From Paenibacillus sonchi (GTDB lineage Bacteria; Bacillota; Bacilli; Paenibacillales; Paenibacillaceae): 64,000 nt of DNA. Shown here piece after piece: positions 19,599-29,933 of this stretch. Under the pieces are notes generated by a model that did not search any database, was not told the DNA's origin, and worked only from the letters and a program-made list of their open reading frames with translations. Position numbers and translations under genes: made by a program. Every line of letters starts with the position of its first letter. Position 1 is the first letter of the stretch. The stretch lies in NCBI RefSeq assembly GCF_016772475.1, contig NZ_CP068595.1, positions 248,001 through 312,000 on the forward strand, written 5' to 3'.

Positions 19599-20753
19599 CT
19601 ATTGATTAGACATTACAGACGGATCTATCTTCTCACCGTATTCCTCGTACCACCAGTCGTAGAACCATTGCCGGCCGGTTAACATATTAATCTCCACCGA
19701 ACGCTGCTCCCCGTTTACTTCATAATGTGCCACGAAATAATCCGCTTTCTTATCTGTACTGATTTCGCCGTAATGAGTCTTAGCAGGCCGTTCGTTCTTC
19801 AACGTAGTAATGTCCCCAGTGAGTACCTGAAAATTGCCTGTTGCAATATCATACAGCTTATTATGCTGCGTATATCCGCCTTTTCCATCCTCAGTGTAAT
19901 CAACAAGCAGTAATTCCTCCCTGTCCTGGTCAATAGCCATGAAGGATTTGTACAAACCATAAGCTGAGTCAACCGTCAGGAGCTCTCTGGGAACAATCAA
20001 CTCCCCTGCCTCAGCCTTTCTGAGATCTATAACGGAAAACTTGCCTGTGTTAGGCTTCCGCTCCGCTCCCAGTGTATAAGCGTTGTGGGAAAACAAAAGA
20101 TAATCTCCGGCCCCATAAATGTATCCCAAATCAAAATAGGTCTGCGCCCCTCCTGCATACAGAGGGAATGTATATATTCTTTTGGCCGAATTGGCCGACA
20201 ACTCGGAATGGCCCTTAGGGGTCAAATAAAGTGTGTAGGGTTCTGTATTGTGCGTATATTTCGGTTTGAGGTAATCCACCCTTGGCGGAGGCGGTGACCA
20301 TACAATGCCTAAGGATGTTTCTACAGCAAAAGCACGCTCCTTGCTTCTGTCCAGCGGCAGAGGCATGTAGTACTTCAACCCGTTAATCTCAAACTCCGCA
20401 GAGCCAACGGGCGGGTTATACGTCTGTGGAGACGCCGTAGACTGAACCGCCGCGCCAGTAGCAGTGTTCCAGAGCGACGAAAGCTTCGCTACGTAGTCCC
20501 CTTTGTCCCACTCGCCCAGAGGCCATATCAGAACGCCGAACAGCAGGAGAGCGGCCAGGCAGGTGAGGCCGAGGCTTTTGCCGGAACGGAATTTAGACTT
20601 AGACGTCCCATTGCTGTCCGCAGCTGCTTCAATCCGGGCCATCAGCTCCGGAGTAAATCCATCCTCCGCAAAAGGACTTCGGCCGGCTTGAGCATACCAT
20701 TCCTTTTCTCCGGTCATTATCATGTTCTCTTCCTCTTTATGTCCTGTGGTCAT
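19599..20753 (-). CDS. Membrane protein, probable anti-sigma factor
   Basis: This 384-residue protein has a cytoplasmic head (about 1-57), one membrane helix (about 59-79: SLGLTCLAALLLFGVLIWPLG) and a large extracytoplasmic domain rich in Tyr/Trp with beta character. It overlaps the ECF sigma gene by four bases (ATGA) and follows it directly, the arrangement of sigma and anti-sigma pairs. It lacks a zinc-finger motif. The external domain contains repeated short strands (YTLYLTPKGHSELS, TYFDLGYIYGAGDYLLF) that could form a propeller-like sensor; that is inference. Confidence 0.7.
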   Translation of the reverse strand: MTTGHKEEENMIMTGEKEWYAQAGRSPFAEDGFTPELMARIEAAADSNGTSKSKFRSGKSLGLTCLAALLLFGVLIWPLGEWDKGDYVAKLSSLWNTATGAAVQSTASPQTYNPPVGSAEFEINGLKYYMPLPLDRSKERAFAVETSLGIVWSPPPPRVDYLKPKYTHNTEPYTLYLTPKGHSELSANSAKRIYTFPLYAGGAQTYFDLGYIYGAGDYLLFSHNAYTLGAERKPNTGKFSVIDLRKAEAGELIVPRELLTVDSAYGLYKSFMAIDQDREELLLVDYTEDGKGGYTQHNKLYDIATGNFQVLTGDITTLKNERPAKTHYGEISTDKKADYFVAHYEVNGEQRSVEINMLTGRQWFYDWWYEEYGEKIDPSVMSNQ

Positions 20754-21286
20754 AGGTCCTCCTCCTTCATCGCCGTTCTTACCTTGTCCCTGGCCCGGGC
20801 CAGCCGGGATTTGACTGTCCCCTGGGCAATGCCGAGCAGGGCAGACATCTCTGCCACGGACAGATCCTGCTGGATATCCAGCACCAGCACCTCCCGGTAC
20901 TTATCCGGCAGCATCATAATAATCTCCCAGATGTGGCTGACATACTGGTTGCCGATCGCTTCCTTTTCTGCGGAAGGGGCCTGTCCAGGCCCTTGCCGGT
21001 CGCCAAGCGGAATAAATCTGCGCCAGAAGCTGTTCCGCCTGAAGCTGAACGCCGTATTGCGTGTAATCGTCAGCAGCCAGGTTTTTAGCGCAGCTTCGCC
21101 GCGGTATTTGCCGATGCCTTTGTAAGCCTTCAAGAACACCTCCTGGCTGATATCATTTGCCTGCTCCCGGCTGCGGGTCAGAAAAAAAGCATAATGCCAC
21201 ACATCCGACCCGTAAGTCTCCATCATCTCCCGCAGCGTCATGATCGGCACATAGGCCACGGCATAGGGCAGTTCTTTGCTCTGCAT
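20750..21286 (-). CDS. ECF RNA polymerase sigma factor
   Basis: The protein has 178 residues from the ATG at 21284-21286 (AGAGGTGAGA upstream). A TTG start 13 codons earlier is possible. Region 2 is seen as FFLTRSREQANDISQEVFLK and LKTWLLTITRNTAFSFRR; region 4 as LPDKYREVLVLDIQQDLSVA and LLGIAQGTVKSRLARARDKV. It is coupled to the downstream membrane protein, its likely regulator. This is the second ECF pair within 6 kb. Confidence 0.92.
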   Translation of the reverse strand: MQSKELPYAVAYVPIMTLREMMETYGSDVWHYAFFLTRSREQANDISQEVFLKAYKGIGKYRGEAALKTWLLTITRNTAFSFRRNSFWRRFIPLGDRQGPGQAPSAEKEAIGNQYVSHIWEIIMMLPDKYREVLVLDIQQDLSVAEMSALLGIAQGTVKSRLARARDKVRTAMKEEDL

Positions 21287-21445
21287 CTTTCTCACCTCTT
21301 GCCAATAAGACTCTTCAGGCCGCAAATGGTTCCCTCGGATTTAAGGGATAATTAACGAAATTTTCGACGTAAACAAAACGAAAAGATATATGTACCAAAA
21401 TAAACGCGGCGGGTATTATGCGAAGCTGCTGCAGGAAAGCCGGGA

Positions 21446-21592
21446 TCATGTGTATTCTTCGTGAATGAAGAAGTTGCCTCCCCATAGAAGGTCAATTTCC
21501 GGTCCGGAATCCGCATATTTTCCAGGCCGGAAGGGATGAATAAAGGCGATGATTATAGCAGCAATGCCCAGAAGCCAGATTAGACCATCCAT
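21446..21592 (-). CDS. Possible small membrane peptide of 48 residues
   Basis: An ATG-initiated frame encodes MDGLIWLLGIAAIIIAFIHP, a convincing membrane helix, and a polar tail ending FFIHEEYT. However, no ribosome site precedes the ATG, which makes expression doubtful; it may be a remnant. It occupies the 330-bp gap between the sigma gene and the next plus-strand gene. Nothing else recognisable was found there. Confidence 0.25.
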   Translation of the reverse strand: MDGLIWLLGIAAIIIAFIHPFRPGKYADSGPEIDLLWGGNFFIHEEYT

Positions 21593-21616
21593 TATTAAAA
21601 CTATGAGGAGGATACG

Positions 21617-21937
21617 ATGATGGAACAGCCCCCATTAGAGGTTTTTGGAACATGGCAGCATGCTTATGAGGAAGATGCCAATGGCATTGCAGTCTATCGC
21701 CCAGCCGGTAATTCGTTTGCTTCTTTCCAAGATCGTGAAGAGATAGAAATCAGACAGGACGGAACCTTCTCCAGACTTGTCCCCCGCCGGAGTGAGGCTC
21801 CAGCTATCATAAAGGGCGAATGGGAGCAAACGAAGGATCAAGTGATCCATGTCTCCTATGAATCCCCCGGCCTCGCCCCGCAACAGCTGGAAATCATAGA
21901 AAGCAAACCGGATCTTCTCAGGGTGCGGAAAGTCTGA
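21617..21937 (+). CDS. Small protein of unknown function
   Basis: This 106-residue soluble protein sits behind a strong GAGGAGG site. The composition (FGTWQHAYEEDANGIAVYRP, REEIEIRQDGTFSRLVPRR, GEWEQTKDQVIHVSY) suggests a small beta-barrel of the lipocalin-like sort, where a signature GTW opens the first strand. That is a fold guess, not a functional assignment. It is convergent with comEC and has no operon partner. Confidence 0.65.
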   Translation: MMEQPPLEVFGTWQHAYEEDANGIAVYRPAGNSFASFQDREEIEIRQDGTFSRLVPRRSEAPAIIKGEWEQTKDQVIHVSYESPGLAPQQLEIIESKPDLLRVRKV

Positions 21938-22090
21938 GCTGTCTCCGTGGCGCAATAAGAACGAATATAACCAGCAATACAAATCCGGGTCCCCCTCTAG
22001 CAGAAGGGGATTCTTTGCAATTCAGCCCCGAATACTCTTCAACGCCCGTGTTATCATCAAAATCCACTGCCGCAATATACCTTGGCGGTG

Positions 22091-24735
22091 TCATTCTGCG
22101 GCTCTTTTTCCCGGCTCCAGCTTATGACGCACCGCGATCCCCTCCAGCCGGACCTCCATCTGGATCTCCCCCTGCAGATCGGTCCGGTATACAGCAGTGC
22201 TGCTGTCAGCCAGGCGCCTAAGCACATCGCCATTGGGATGCCCATACAGATTGTTAACGCCTGCCGAAATTACGGCTGCGCCGGGGTTCCAGAATTCCAG
22301 CCAGTCTGCACCTGTTGCGGTTTTGCTGCCGTGATGGGCCACTTTCAGTACATCAATCGGACCACCTTGTATAGCTCCGGCCTTCTTCCCGTCCAGCAGG
22401 ATCGCATCCTCTGCCGCCTTGTCCATATCCCCTGTAAAAAGAAAGCTCCGCCCGTTCATCTCCAGCCGGAAGGCCACCGACTTGTGATTCTGGTCCCCCA
22501 CCTCCAGGAGCTTAGCCTCCCCTGCCTTGTGCGGGTCCGGCCACAGGAACATCAGCTCCGTCTTATCATCCGGAGCAAGCGCCTGTCCCTGCTTCACCGG
22601 ATACAGCCGGACACCTGCGGCGAGCGCTGTGTTCATCAGCTTGCTGTAGGAATCCCCCTTGGCGAGCGTTCCATTGAACAGCAGCGCCGAAACAGGCATT
22701 CCCTCCAATACTGCCTGGAGTCCCCCGGCATGGTCCTGGTCGCCATGGGTCAGGATGATGGCGTCCAGGCGGTGAATGCCCCGCTGCTTCAGCAGCGGCA
22801 GCAGGATTTTGGCTCCAACCTCAAACGGACTGCGGCGGACGCGCCACGCTTCCTTTTGCCAAAGCTGACCGTGCCGCCGCCATCAACCAGAATATGGGCT
22901 CCGCCGGGGGTGGTAATCAGAATACTGTCACCCTGCCCCACATCCAGGTAGCTGACGGCTCCGGCACCTCCAAGCTGCTCCGAGTGATACCCCCTGTACA
23001 GCAGCAGTGCTAATCCAACTGCACATAAGAGAGCTGACGGCCCGCTCCAGCGCATGGACTCTGGCATCTGGAAGGGGTTAGGCTGCAGGTTTCCTCCGGC
23101 TCCGCTCCATATCCCAGCATCCCGTACACTTCTTCCTCTGCTGTCTTGAAGTTGATCCAGCTCCGTCAACGGTTTGGTCTCATCCTCCATGACCTGCGGG
23201 GCCAGCCGGGCCTCGGCACGCCGCTTCATGGCATAGAGAATTCCATAGAGCAGGCCATAATAGCTGCAGATCCACAGCAAGGAGGGTGAACTCCAGATCA
23301 GCACACCGCCCGAAAACCCGTTCATCCACCCCACCGCGCTAAATGTGGCATCATTCATCAGTTCCACAGCATGTGCAAGCACACCTGCACCAGCCTGCCA
23401 GAAGCAGACAAGCAGCAGGGCTGCCGTCCCGAGCGGCAGTACCAGAAAGGTAATAAAGGGCACAAACAGCAGATTGGCGGCGAAGGAAAGCAAGGAAAAC
23501 TGGTTGAAATAGTAGACGGTCAGCGGAAAAGACACAAGCTGTGCCACCAGTGTGACTGAAACCGTGCTGCTCAGCCAGCGGGGCAGCCTACACAGCAGCG
23601 GGTTCATCAGGGGAACATACACCATGAGTCCTGCGGTCACCAGAAAAGACAGCTGAAAGCTTACGCTGAGCAGCAGATACGAATTCCAGACCAGCATCAT
23701 CAGCGCTGCGGCCGCGAGAATATTCATTCCGTCCTTCAGCATGCCAAACCGTGCAGCGAGCAGGGCAATCATGCTCATAATTCCTGCCCGCACAATGGAC
23801 GGCCCGGCACCGGACAGCAGCACATATACAGGTATCAATACTATCGTCACAGTCAGTGCTGTTTCTCTGGTGAAACGTAATCTCCTTAGGATAAATAAAA
23901 TCACTCCGACCACCACTGCCACATGCATTCCCGAGATCGCCAGTATATGCGTCAGCCCCAGCTGCGAGAACTGCTTGAACGTTTCTTCATCCAGATCGTC
24001 CTGCAAGCCAAGGACAAGCCCCTTCATGTACCCCGCATGCGGCTCATGAAACAGACGGTCCATCCCGGCTCCAAGCGCGGCCCGCACGTCATCATTCCAG
24101 CGCAGAATGCTGGAGAGACCCCAGGAATCCGGCGGAACAGCCTGTACGCTTGCCGTCCCCTCCCCCTTGAGCAGCCAGTGAATTCTCTGCGTCAGCAGAT
24201 ATGCGCGGTAATCAAACCCGCCGAAGTTTCGCGCTTCCCCCGGCTGCTTCAGTTCTCCCTGGACGGCCACCCGGTCTCCCCTCTTCCATCCGGCGGCAAC
24301 AGCGATTTCCGACTCAGCCTGGAGCGTGATTTGTACAGCGATGAGCTCGCCTTCAACTTTTTTCCGGTCCAGCCCCATCCGCGACAGCTTCACAGTAAAA
24401 TCCACCCGGTCCCCATCCCGTTCCACGGGAGAGACAATTTGCCCTTCTGCAGTTACATAAGATTCGTTCAGCTCAGCCGTGGATTGCCCGAATGCCAACG
24501 GGAGCAGGCTGACATTTCTTCCTTCGTTCCATTCCCAATACAGGGTGGCAGCAACGAGTGACAGCCCCAGCATAACTGAGATTTTCCAGCCGCTTCTCCC
24601 GCTGACAGCACAGATTGCAAGCAGCAGCAGACAACCCGCTGAATAAATCAGCAGCTTATATCCAGAGAACAGACAGCCTGCCGCACTTCCGATGACCCAG
24701 CACACCGTAAAGCTTAACAACGGTCTTTTTTTCAT
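22091..24735 (-). CDS. comEC: DNA uptake channel protein ComEC, with one frameshift in this sequence
   Basis: Corrected length is about 881 residues. The N-terminal part has membrane helices and an OB-like region, then the Competence domain with many helices (ILAISGMHVAVVVGVILFIL and following). The C-terminal metallo-beta-lactamase domain shows HILVDGGG and the metal motif THGDQDHAGG. The frame breaks at four T (22854-22857); one more A on the coding strand restores GKKEAWRVRRSPFEVGAKIL. ComEC carries single-stranded DNA through the membrane; its nuclease-like domain may degrade the other strand. It ends the comEA-comEB-comEC group. Confidence 0.92.
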
Positions 24736-24790
24736 GTATATCCCTCCCTACCTAATTCATGCCTAATCCTCCCATACAGCTGCTTTTAAC

Positions 24791-24818
24791 CGAATTAGTG
24801 GTACTTTTTCCCACATAA
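24791..24818 (-). repeat. Single copy of the GTGGAAAAAG..ACTAATT motif
   Basis: On the minus strand this reads GTGGGAAAAAGTACCACTAATTC (bases 24791-24813), the same pattern that is clustered near 30.3 kb and 55.1 kb. It lies between comEB and comEC. Confidence 0.6.
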
Positions 24819-24890
24819 GCTATATTCCGCTCCCACTGTTTCCGCCGATCTCACACAGATGCTCATAGGCCGAAGTCCGAATACAGCAAA

Positions 24891-24933
24891 AAGAACCCCT
24901 GCATACACAAAAGTCGTGTGCGCAGAGGTTCTT
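24891..24933 (-). terminator. comEB terminator
   Basis: The stem AGAACCCCTGC/GCAGAGGTTCT with one mismatch is followed by five T on the minus strand. It separates comEB from comEC, so comEC probably has its own promoter in the 240-bp gap. Confidence 0.8.
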
Positions 24934-24978
24934 CCCTGAAGCTTGCAGCTTATTCTTTCGGCTAACGTCGCCTGCCTG

Positions 24979-25497
24979 CTATTCCGATACGGTGATCATC
25001 GTTTCCTTCGGCGGTTCATAGTTTTCCAACTGACGGAAAATAATGCCTTTGGAGGCCAGCATAGCTTCCACCTTCTCCATGTCCTTGCGGTAAGGACGCA
25101 GATAGACGATCTCGACAATCCCGCTGTTGGCCAGCATATTGGCGCAGGTCCAGCAGGGTTCATCGGTGACATAGACGGTGCTGCCCTCCCGGTCGCTCCG
25201 GTCCGTGAACAGCAGCAGGTTCTGCTCAGCGTGAATGGTGCGGATGCAGCGCTGCTTCTTCACCATCGTCTCCACACCGTTAACGAGTTCGCGTTCATAC
25301 TGCTCCGAAACCATACATCCCGCCTCGGAACAATCCGGCACACCCATAGGTGCTCCATTATACGCCGTACCCAACAGCTTCTTGCCCTGTACGAGGACCG
25401 CGCCGACATGCCGGCGGGGGCAGCGCGAGCGTGTGGAGACCATGCAGGCAATATCCATGAAATAAGTATCCCAATTCTTGCGGTAGGCTACAGTCAT
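24979..25497 (-). CDS. comEB: dCMP deaminase family protein ComEB
   Basis: The protein has 172 residues from the ATG at 25495-25497 (GTGGAG upstream; a TTG start eight codons earlier is weaker). The zinc-binding deaminase motifs HAEQN and PCWTCANML are intact. The enzyme converts dCMP to dUMP for thymidylate synthesis. In Bacillus the orthologue lies in the comE operon but is dispensable for transformation. Here it lies between comEA and comEC. Confidence 0.93.
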   Translation of the reverse strand: MTVAYRKNWDTYFMDIACMVSTRSRCPRRHVGAVLVQGKKLLGTAYNGAPMGVPDCSEAGCMVSEQYERELVNGVETMVKKQRCIRTIHAEQNLLLFTDRSDREGSTVYVTDEPCWTCANMLANSGIVEIVYLRPYRKDMEKVEAMLASKGIIFRQLENYEPPKETMITVSE

Positions 25498-25665
25498 CAG
25501 CAATCTCCACTTTCTCTTCAATAGTTGTTCATTATTGTAGCATATTGCAGCAGGCTTTCACTAGGACATCCGGTACGGAAAAACAGACGGAAAACCTGCT
25601 TACGAAGCTAATCCTTTAGCTGTCTCACGAATGAATGCTGCCCTCCGGGCGCTGCTCCGTCCAGC

Positions 25666-26391
25666 TTAAAAACTAACCAGCGGCTCCAGCTTCTCCAGCA
25701 TTTTCGGCCCGATCCCCTTCACCTCACCCAAATCCGACAAGCTGTGAAAAGCCCCTTTGCTGCTGCGGTAATCTATTATCGCCTGCGCTTTCTTCCCGCC
25801 AATGCCAGGGAGATCCATCAGCGCTGCAGCATCCGCAGTGTTGACGTTGATTCTGCCGTCAGTAGAAGCCTGGCCGGTAGAAGTCGTGCTATTGGAAGCT
25901 GTGCTGGTGGAAGCTGCGCTAGTGGAAACCGCACTGCTGGAGACGGTCCCAGCTGCATCTCTGGCCTCCGCTATGGGTGACGACGCATTCCCTGCTGCGG
26001 TTGCCGCTGCGCCGCCGCCCCCAGCGGCTCCAGCTATACTTCCGTTCACCATATCGCCCGCAGACCCCGCCTCCGCTGTATCGGGTGTTCCTTTCAAACC
26101 GGAGCCCGTCTCCCCTCCGCCAACTGCAGCCCCCTTGTCCACGGCAGCTTCCTTGTCCACATCAGCTTCCTTGTCCACGGCAGCTTCCTTCGTGTTCCTT
26201 GCCTCTCCCCCTTCAGCCCCGGCGGCTACTGTTGTATTTGGCTTGTCCGCCACCCCCAGCGCCTGGGCCATACTGACGTTCATTGACTCCCAGCCAGCAA
26301 TGCCGTTATCCTCTTCCCGGCCGGCCGCCCAGATCAATCCACCGCCAAGCAGTGCAGCAGCCATCATAGAAGTTATCTTTTTTACATTCAT
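25666..26391 (-). CDS. comEA: Competence DNA receptor ComEA
   Basis: This 241-residue protein has an N-terminal membrane anchor (about 7-23), a long Ala/Gly/Ser/Thr/acidic linker (about 50-175) and the helix-hairpin-helix domain INVNTADAAALMDLPGIGGK to GIGPKMLEKLEPLVSF (about 180-241). It binds incoming double-stranded DNA outside the membrane and hands it to ComEC. The linker is built from short repeats in the DNA (15-bp and 18-bp units), so its length may vary between strains. Confidence 0.94.
   Translation of the reverse strand: MNVKKITSMMAAALLGGGLIWAAGREEDNGIAGWESMNVSMAQALGVADKPNTTVAAGAEGGEARNTKEAAVDKEADVDKEAAVDKGAAVGGGETGSGLKGTPDTAEAGSAGDMVNGSIAGAAGGGGAAATAAGNASSPIAEARDAAGTVSSSAVSTSAASTSTASNSTTSTGQASTDGRINVNTADAAALMDLPGIGGKKAQAIIDYRSSKGAFHSLSDLGEVKGIGPKMLEKLEPLVSF
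25886..25945. repeat. 15-bp tandem repeat inside comEA
   Basis: Four units of GTGCTATTGGAAGCT type, with substitutions, encode a Ser/Thr/Ala-rich part of the ComEA linker. The multiple of three keeps the frame whatever the copy number. Confidence 0.8.
26133..26190. repeat. 18-bp tandem repeat inside comEA
   Basis: Three units of CCTTGTCCACGGCAGCTT type and a partial fourth encode repeats of the A-V-D-K-E-A kind in the linker. The units are nearly identical, so they are prone to slippage. Confidence 0.85.
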
Positions 26392-26532
26392 GAACCTGTC
26401 CCCCTATACCATACTGGAATTTTATACAAAGTTATGATTGAAACCAGTCATTTGTCCAAGACCCCGGCGCATACATTTAACGAAGAGTATTCCTGCAAGG
26501 CTACAGCCACACCAGAAAGGAGGGTACCCTAG

Positions 26533-27381
26533 ATGAAGGTGGGATTTATCGGAACAGGCAGCATGGGCAGTCTGCTCATTGACGCCTTTCTGTCTTCGGG
26601 TGCGCTTGAGCCATGTGATGTGCTGGCCAGCAACCGCAGCCCGAACAGGCTTCTGCAGCTTCAACAGCGCCATCCTGGCATCTCCATCGGCAGCAACCAA
26701 GAGACTGCACAAGGAAGCGATATTGTCTTCATCTGTGTAAAACCGCTGGAATTCAAAACTCTTACGGATGAAATCTCATCTTCTTTACGCAGCGAGCAGA
26801 TTGTCGTGTCTATCACCAGCCCAGTAATGCTCCACCATCTGGAATCCGCTCTGCCATCCAAAATAGCCAAAGTCATTCCCAGTATCACCCACCGTGTCAA
26901 AAGCGGGACTTCGCTTTGCATATTTGGCAGCAGGCTTAATACAAAAGACAGGCTCATGCTGCAGCGGCTGCTGTCTTTTATAGGCGTGCCAATAGAAATT
27001 CAGGAGATGCATACCCGGATTGCCTCTGATTTCTCCAGCTGCGGTCCCGCATTCATCAGTTTTTTTCTTGAGCGGTGGATTGAAGCCGCAGTAGAAGCTA
27101 CGGGCATTGATGAAGAGCTGATCACCCGGCTGGCGGGAGAGATGCTGCTCGGCACAGGCAAGCTGCTGACGGAAGGCGAATTCTCTCCGCAGGAGCTGCA
27201 GGAGAGGGTCGCCGTGCCCGGCGGCATTACAGCGGAAGCGCTGAGCCATCTCCGTACCAGTCTGGAGGGGGTTTTTGAACGGCTGATCCTCACAACACAT
27301 GATAAATATGATGAGGATGTCGAAAAGCTGGACGCATTATATGGCCGTGGCGGCATCATTCAGGCTCCGCTGGACCGCTAA
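26533..27381 (+). CDS. comER: Late competence protein ComER (ProC-like)
   Basis: This 282-residue protein resembles pyrroline-5-carboxylate reductase. It has the Rossmann motif GFIGTGSMG (4-12), CVKPLEFKTL, and the C-terminal AGEMLLGTGKLL and VAVPGGITAEAL regions. It is divergent from comEA, exactly the B. subtilis comER/comEA arrangement, which is why I prefer ComER to ProC. In Bacillus ComER is not needed for competence and has been linked to sporulation and biofilm timing. Start behind AAAGGAGGG. Confidence 0.88.
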   Translation: MKVGFIGTGSMGSLLIDAFLSSGALEPCDVLASNRSPNRLLQLQQRHPGISIGSNQETAQGSDIVFICVKPLEFKTLTDEISSSLRSEQIVVSITSPVMLHHLESALPSKIAKVIPSITHRVKSGTSLCIFGSRLNTKDRLMLQRLLSFIGVPIEIQEMHTRIASDFSSCGPAFISFFLERWIEAAVEATGIDEELITRLAGEMLLGTGKLLTEGEFSPQELQERVAVPGGITAEALSHLRTSLEGVFERLILTTHDKYDEDVEKLDALYGRGGIIQAPLDR

Positions 27382-27485
27382 AATCCACCTTAACTAAAGG
27401 GGGGAGGATAGAGTAAAACGCCCCAAACCAAGAAAGCCCGCAGCACGGATGACTCCGTTGCTGCGGGCAAAAATGCGTTCTTCGC

Positions 27486-29933
27486 TTAACCCACTACAAT
27501 ATTGACCAGCTTGCCGGGAACCGCAATGATTTTGCGTACGGTTTTGCCCTCTACGGCTGTCTTCACATTCGGAAGCGACAGCGCATGGTTCTGCATATCC
27601 TCCTGACCCATGTCCTGCGGGATCAGCGCGCGCTGCACGATTTTTCCATTCACCTGAACAACAATTTCCACTTCAGCATCCACTGTCCAGGCTTCATCAT
27701 AAGCCGGCCAAGCCACATAGCTGATACTGCCTTCATGTCCCAGCAGCTGCCACAGTTCCTCCGCAATATGCGGTGCAAGCGGCGACAGCATCTGCACGAA
27801 ATGCTCTGCCGCTTCGGTGGACAAGGTCTCCTGCTTATAGGCATCATTGATGAAGATCATCAGCTGGCTGATCGCCGTATTGAAGCGCAGCTGCTCGAAA
27901 TCCTCAGTAACCTTCTTGAGCGTCTTGTGCCAGGTCCGTTTGAACTCGTCGGTGCCGCCGCCTTGGGTAATCTTCGCGCTGATGCTGCCGTCCTCATTCA
28001 CGAACAGACGCCATACGCGGGAGAGGAAGCGGTGGATGCCTTCGACGCCTTTTTCATTCCATGGCTTTGTTGCTTCCAATGGCCCCATGAACATCTCATA
28101 GACACGCAGCGTATCCGCGCCATAAGCTTCCACAATTTCGTCCGGATTGATGACATTGCCGCGCGATTTACTCATCTTTTCATTGTTATTGCCCAGGATC
28201 ATGCCCTGGTTCACCAGCTTGTGGAACGGCTCCTTCGTATCCACAACACCGATATCATACAGCACCTTGTGCCAAAAACGGGCATAGAGCAAATGCAATA
28301 CCGCATGCTCAGCTCCGCCGATATACAGGTCAACGGGCAGCCATTCCTTCTGCTTCTCCGGCGAACACAGCTCCTTGTCGTTGCGGGGATCAATATAACG
28401 CAGGTAATACCAGCAGCTGCCGGCCCATTGCGGCATGGTGTTCGTCTCGCGGCGGGCTTTCATGCCGGTCTCCGGATCAATCGTTTCAACCCACTCCGTC
28501 ACATTGGCCAGCGGGGATTCTCCCGTGCCTGAAGGCCGGATCGAATCTACTTCCGGCAGCAGCAGCGGGAGCTGATCTACAGGGACTGTCTTCATCGTGC
28601 CGTCTTCCAGGTGCAGAATCGGAATCGGCTCGCCCCAATAGCGCTGGCGGCTGAACAGCCAGTCGCGCAGGCGGTAGGTTACTTTCCCTTTGCCGCTGCC
28701 CTTTTCTTCAAGCCAGGCGATCATCTTCGCAATGGCCTCTTTGTTATCCAGGCCATTCAGGAAGCCGGAATTCACATGCGGACCGTCGCCGCTGTAAGCT
28801 TCTTCCTCAACATTGCCGCCCTGTACCACTTCAAGAATATTCAGGCCAAACTGCTTGGCGAATTCCCAGTCGCGGGAATCATGTCCCGGCACCGCCATAA
28901 TGGCTCCCGTTCCATAACCGGCAAGCACGTAATCCGCGATCCAGATCGGCACCTGGGCGCCGTTTACCGGATTAACCGCGTAGGCACCCGTGAAGACACC
29001 GGATTTTTCCTTGGCCAGATCCGTACGCTCAAGGTCACTTTTGCGTGAAGCCTTATCGCGGTATTCCGCGACTGCCGCCTTCTGCTCTTCTGTAGTGATG
29101 AGATCTACCAGCTTATGCTCGGGTGCCAGCACACAGTAGCTTGCGCCGAACAAGGTGTCCGGGCGGGTGGTGAATACCTCCAGGCTGGCATCATGGCCTG
29201 CAATGGCGAAGATTACTTCAGCGCCGGTTGACTTGCCGATCCAATTGCGCTGCATATCCTTAATGCTTTCTTCCCAGTCCAGCTCTTCCAGATCCTCCAG
29301 GAGGCGTTCCGCGTATTCTGTAATTTTCAGAATCCACTGGCGCATCGGTCTGCGGACCACGGGATGGCCGCCGCGCTCGCTTTTGCCGTCGATAACCTCT
29401 TCATTTGCCAGCACTGTCCCCAGGGCCTCACACCAATTGACCGACACCTCTGCCACATAGGCCAGTCCGCGGTTATACAGCTGAATAAAAATCCACTGTG
29501 TCCATTTGTAGTACTCCGGATCGGTTGTGCTGATCTCGCGGTCCCAGTCATAGGAGAAGCCCAGCGATTTGATCTGGCGGCGGAAATTATCGATGTTCTT
29601 AAATGTAATCTCGCGCGGATGCTGCCCGGTATCCATCGCATATTGCTCAGCCGGAAGTCCGAAGGCATCCCAGCCCATCGGGTGCAGCACGTTGTAGCCG
29701 CGCATCCTCTTGTAGCGGGAGACGATATCCGTCGCCGTGTAGCCTTCCGGGTGTCCTACATGCAGCCCTGCGCCTGATGGATACGGGAACATATCCAGTG
29801 CGTAGAATTTCGGTTTGCCTGCATCTTCACCTGTCTTAAAAGTCTTGTTCTCATCCCAGAACTTCTGCCATTTAGGCTCGATAGTTTGGGCACGGTAGCC
29901 TGGGGCTGTGTTTGCTGTGTTGTTGTCGCTCAT
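27486..29933 (-). CDS. leuS: Leucyl-tRNA synthetase
   Basis: This 815-residue class I synthetase has the HIGH-type motif ([18 protein letters not shown], about 53-70), the CP1 editing domain, the [16 protein letters not shown] motif and the anticodon-binding and C-terminal domains. It charges tRNA-Leu in the cytoplasm. The ribosome site is AAGGAGGAG. Its T-box leader lies unusually far upstream, with about 600 bases of repeat-rich DNA between the leader's terminator and the start codon. Confidence 0.98.
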   Translation of the reverse strand: MSDNNTANTAPGYRAQTIEPKWQKFWDENKTFKTGEDAGKPKFYALDMFPYPSGAGLHVGHPEGYTATDIVSRYKRMRGYNVLHPMGWDAFGLPAEQYAMDTGQHPREITFKNIDNFRRQIKSLGFSYDWDREISTTDPEYYKWTQWIFIQLYNRGLAYVAEVSVNWCEALGTVLANEEVIDGKSERGGHPVVRRPMRQWILKITEYAERLLEDLEELDWEESIKDMQRNWIGKSTGAEVIFAIAGHDASLEVFTTRPDTLFGASYCVLAPEHKLVDLITTEEQKAAVAEYRDKASRKSDLERTDLAKEKSGVFTGAYAVNPVNGAQVPIWIADYVLAGYGTGAIMAVPGHDSRDWEFAKQFGLNILEVVQGGNVEEEAYSGDGPHVNSGFLNGLDNKEAIAKMIAWLEEKGSGKGKVTYRLRDWLFSRQRYWGEPIPILHLEDGTMKTVPVDQLPLLLPEVDSIRPSGTGESPLANVTEWVETIDPETGMKARRETNTMPQWAGSCWYYLRYIDPRNDKELCSPEKQKEWLPVDLYIGGAEHAVLHLLYARFWHKVLYDIGVVDTKEPFHKLVNQGMILGNNNEKMSKSRGNVINPDEIVEAYGADTLRVYEMFMGPLEATKPWNEKGVEGIHRFLSRVWRLFVNEDGSISAKITQGGGTDEFKRTWHKTLKKVTEDFEQLRFNTAISQLMIFINDAYKQETLSTEAAEHFVQMLSPLAPHIAEELWQLLGHEGSISYVAWPAYDEAWTVDAEVEIVVQVNGKIVQRALIPQDMGQEDMQNHALSLPNVKTAVEGKTVRKIIAVPGKLVNIVVG

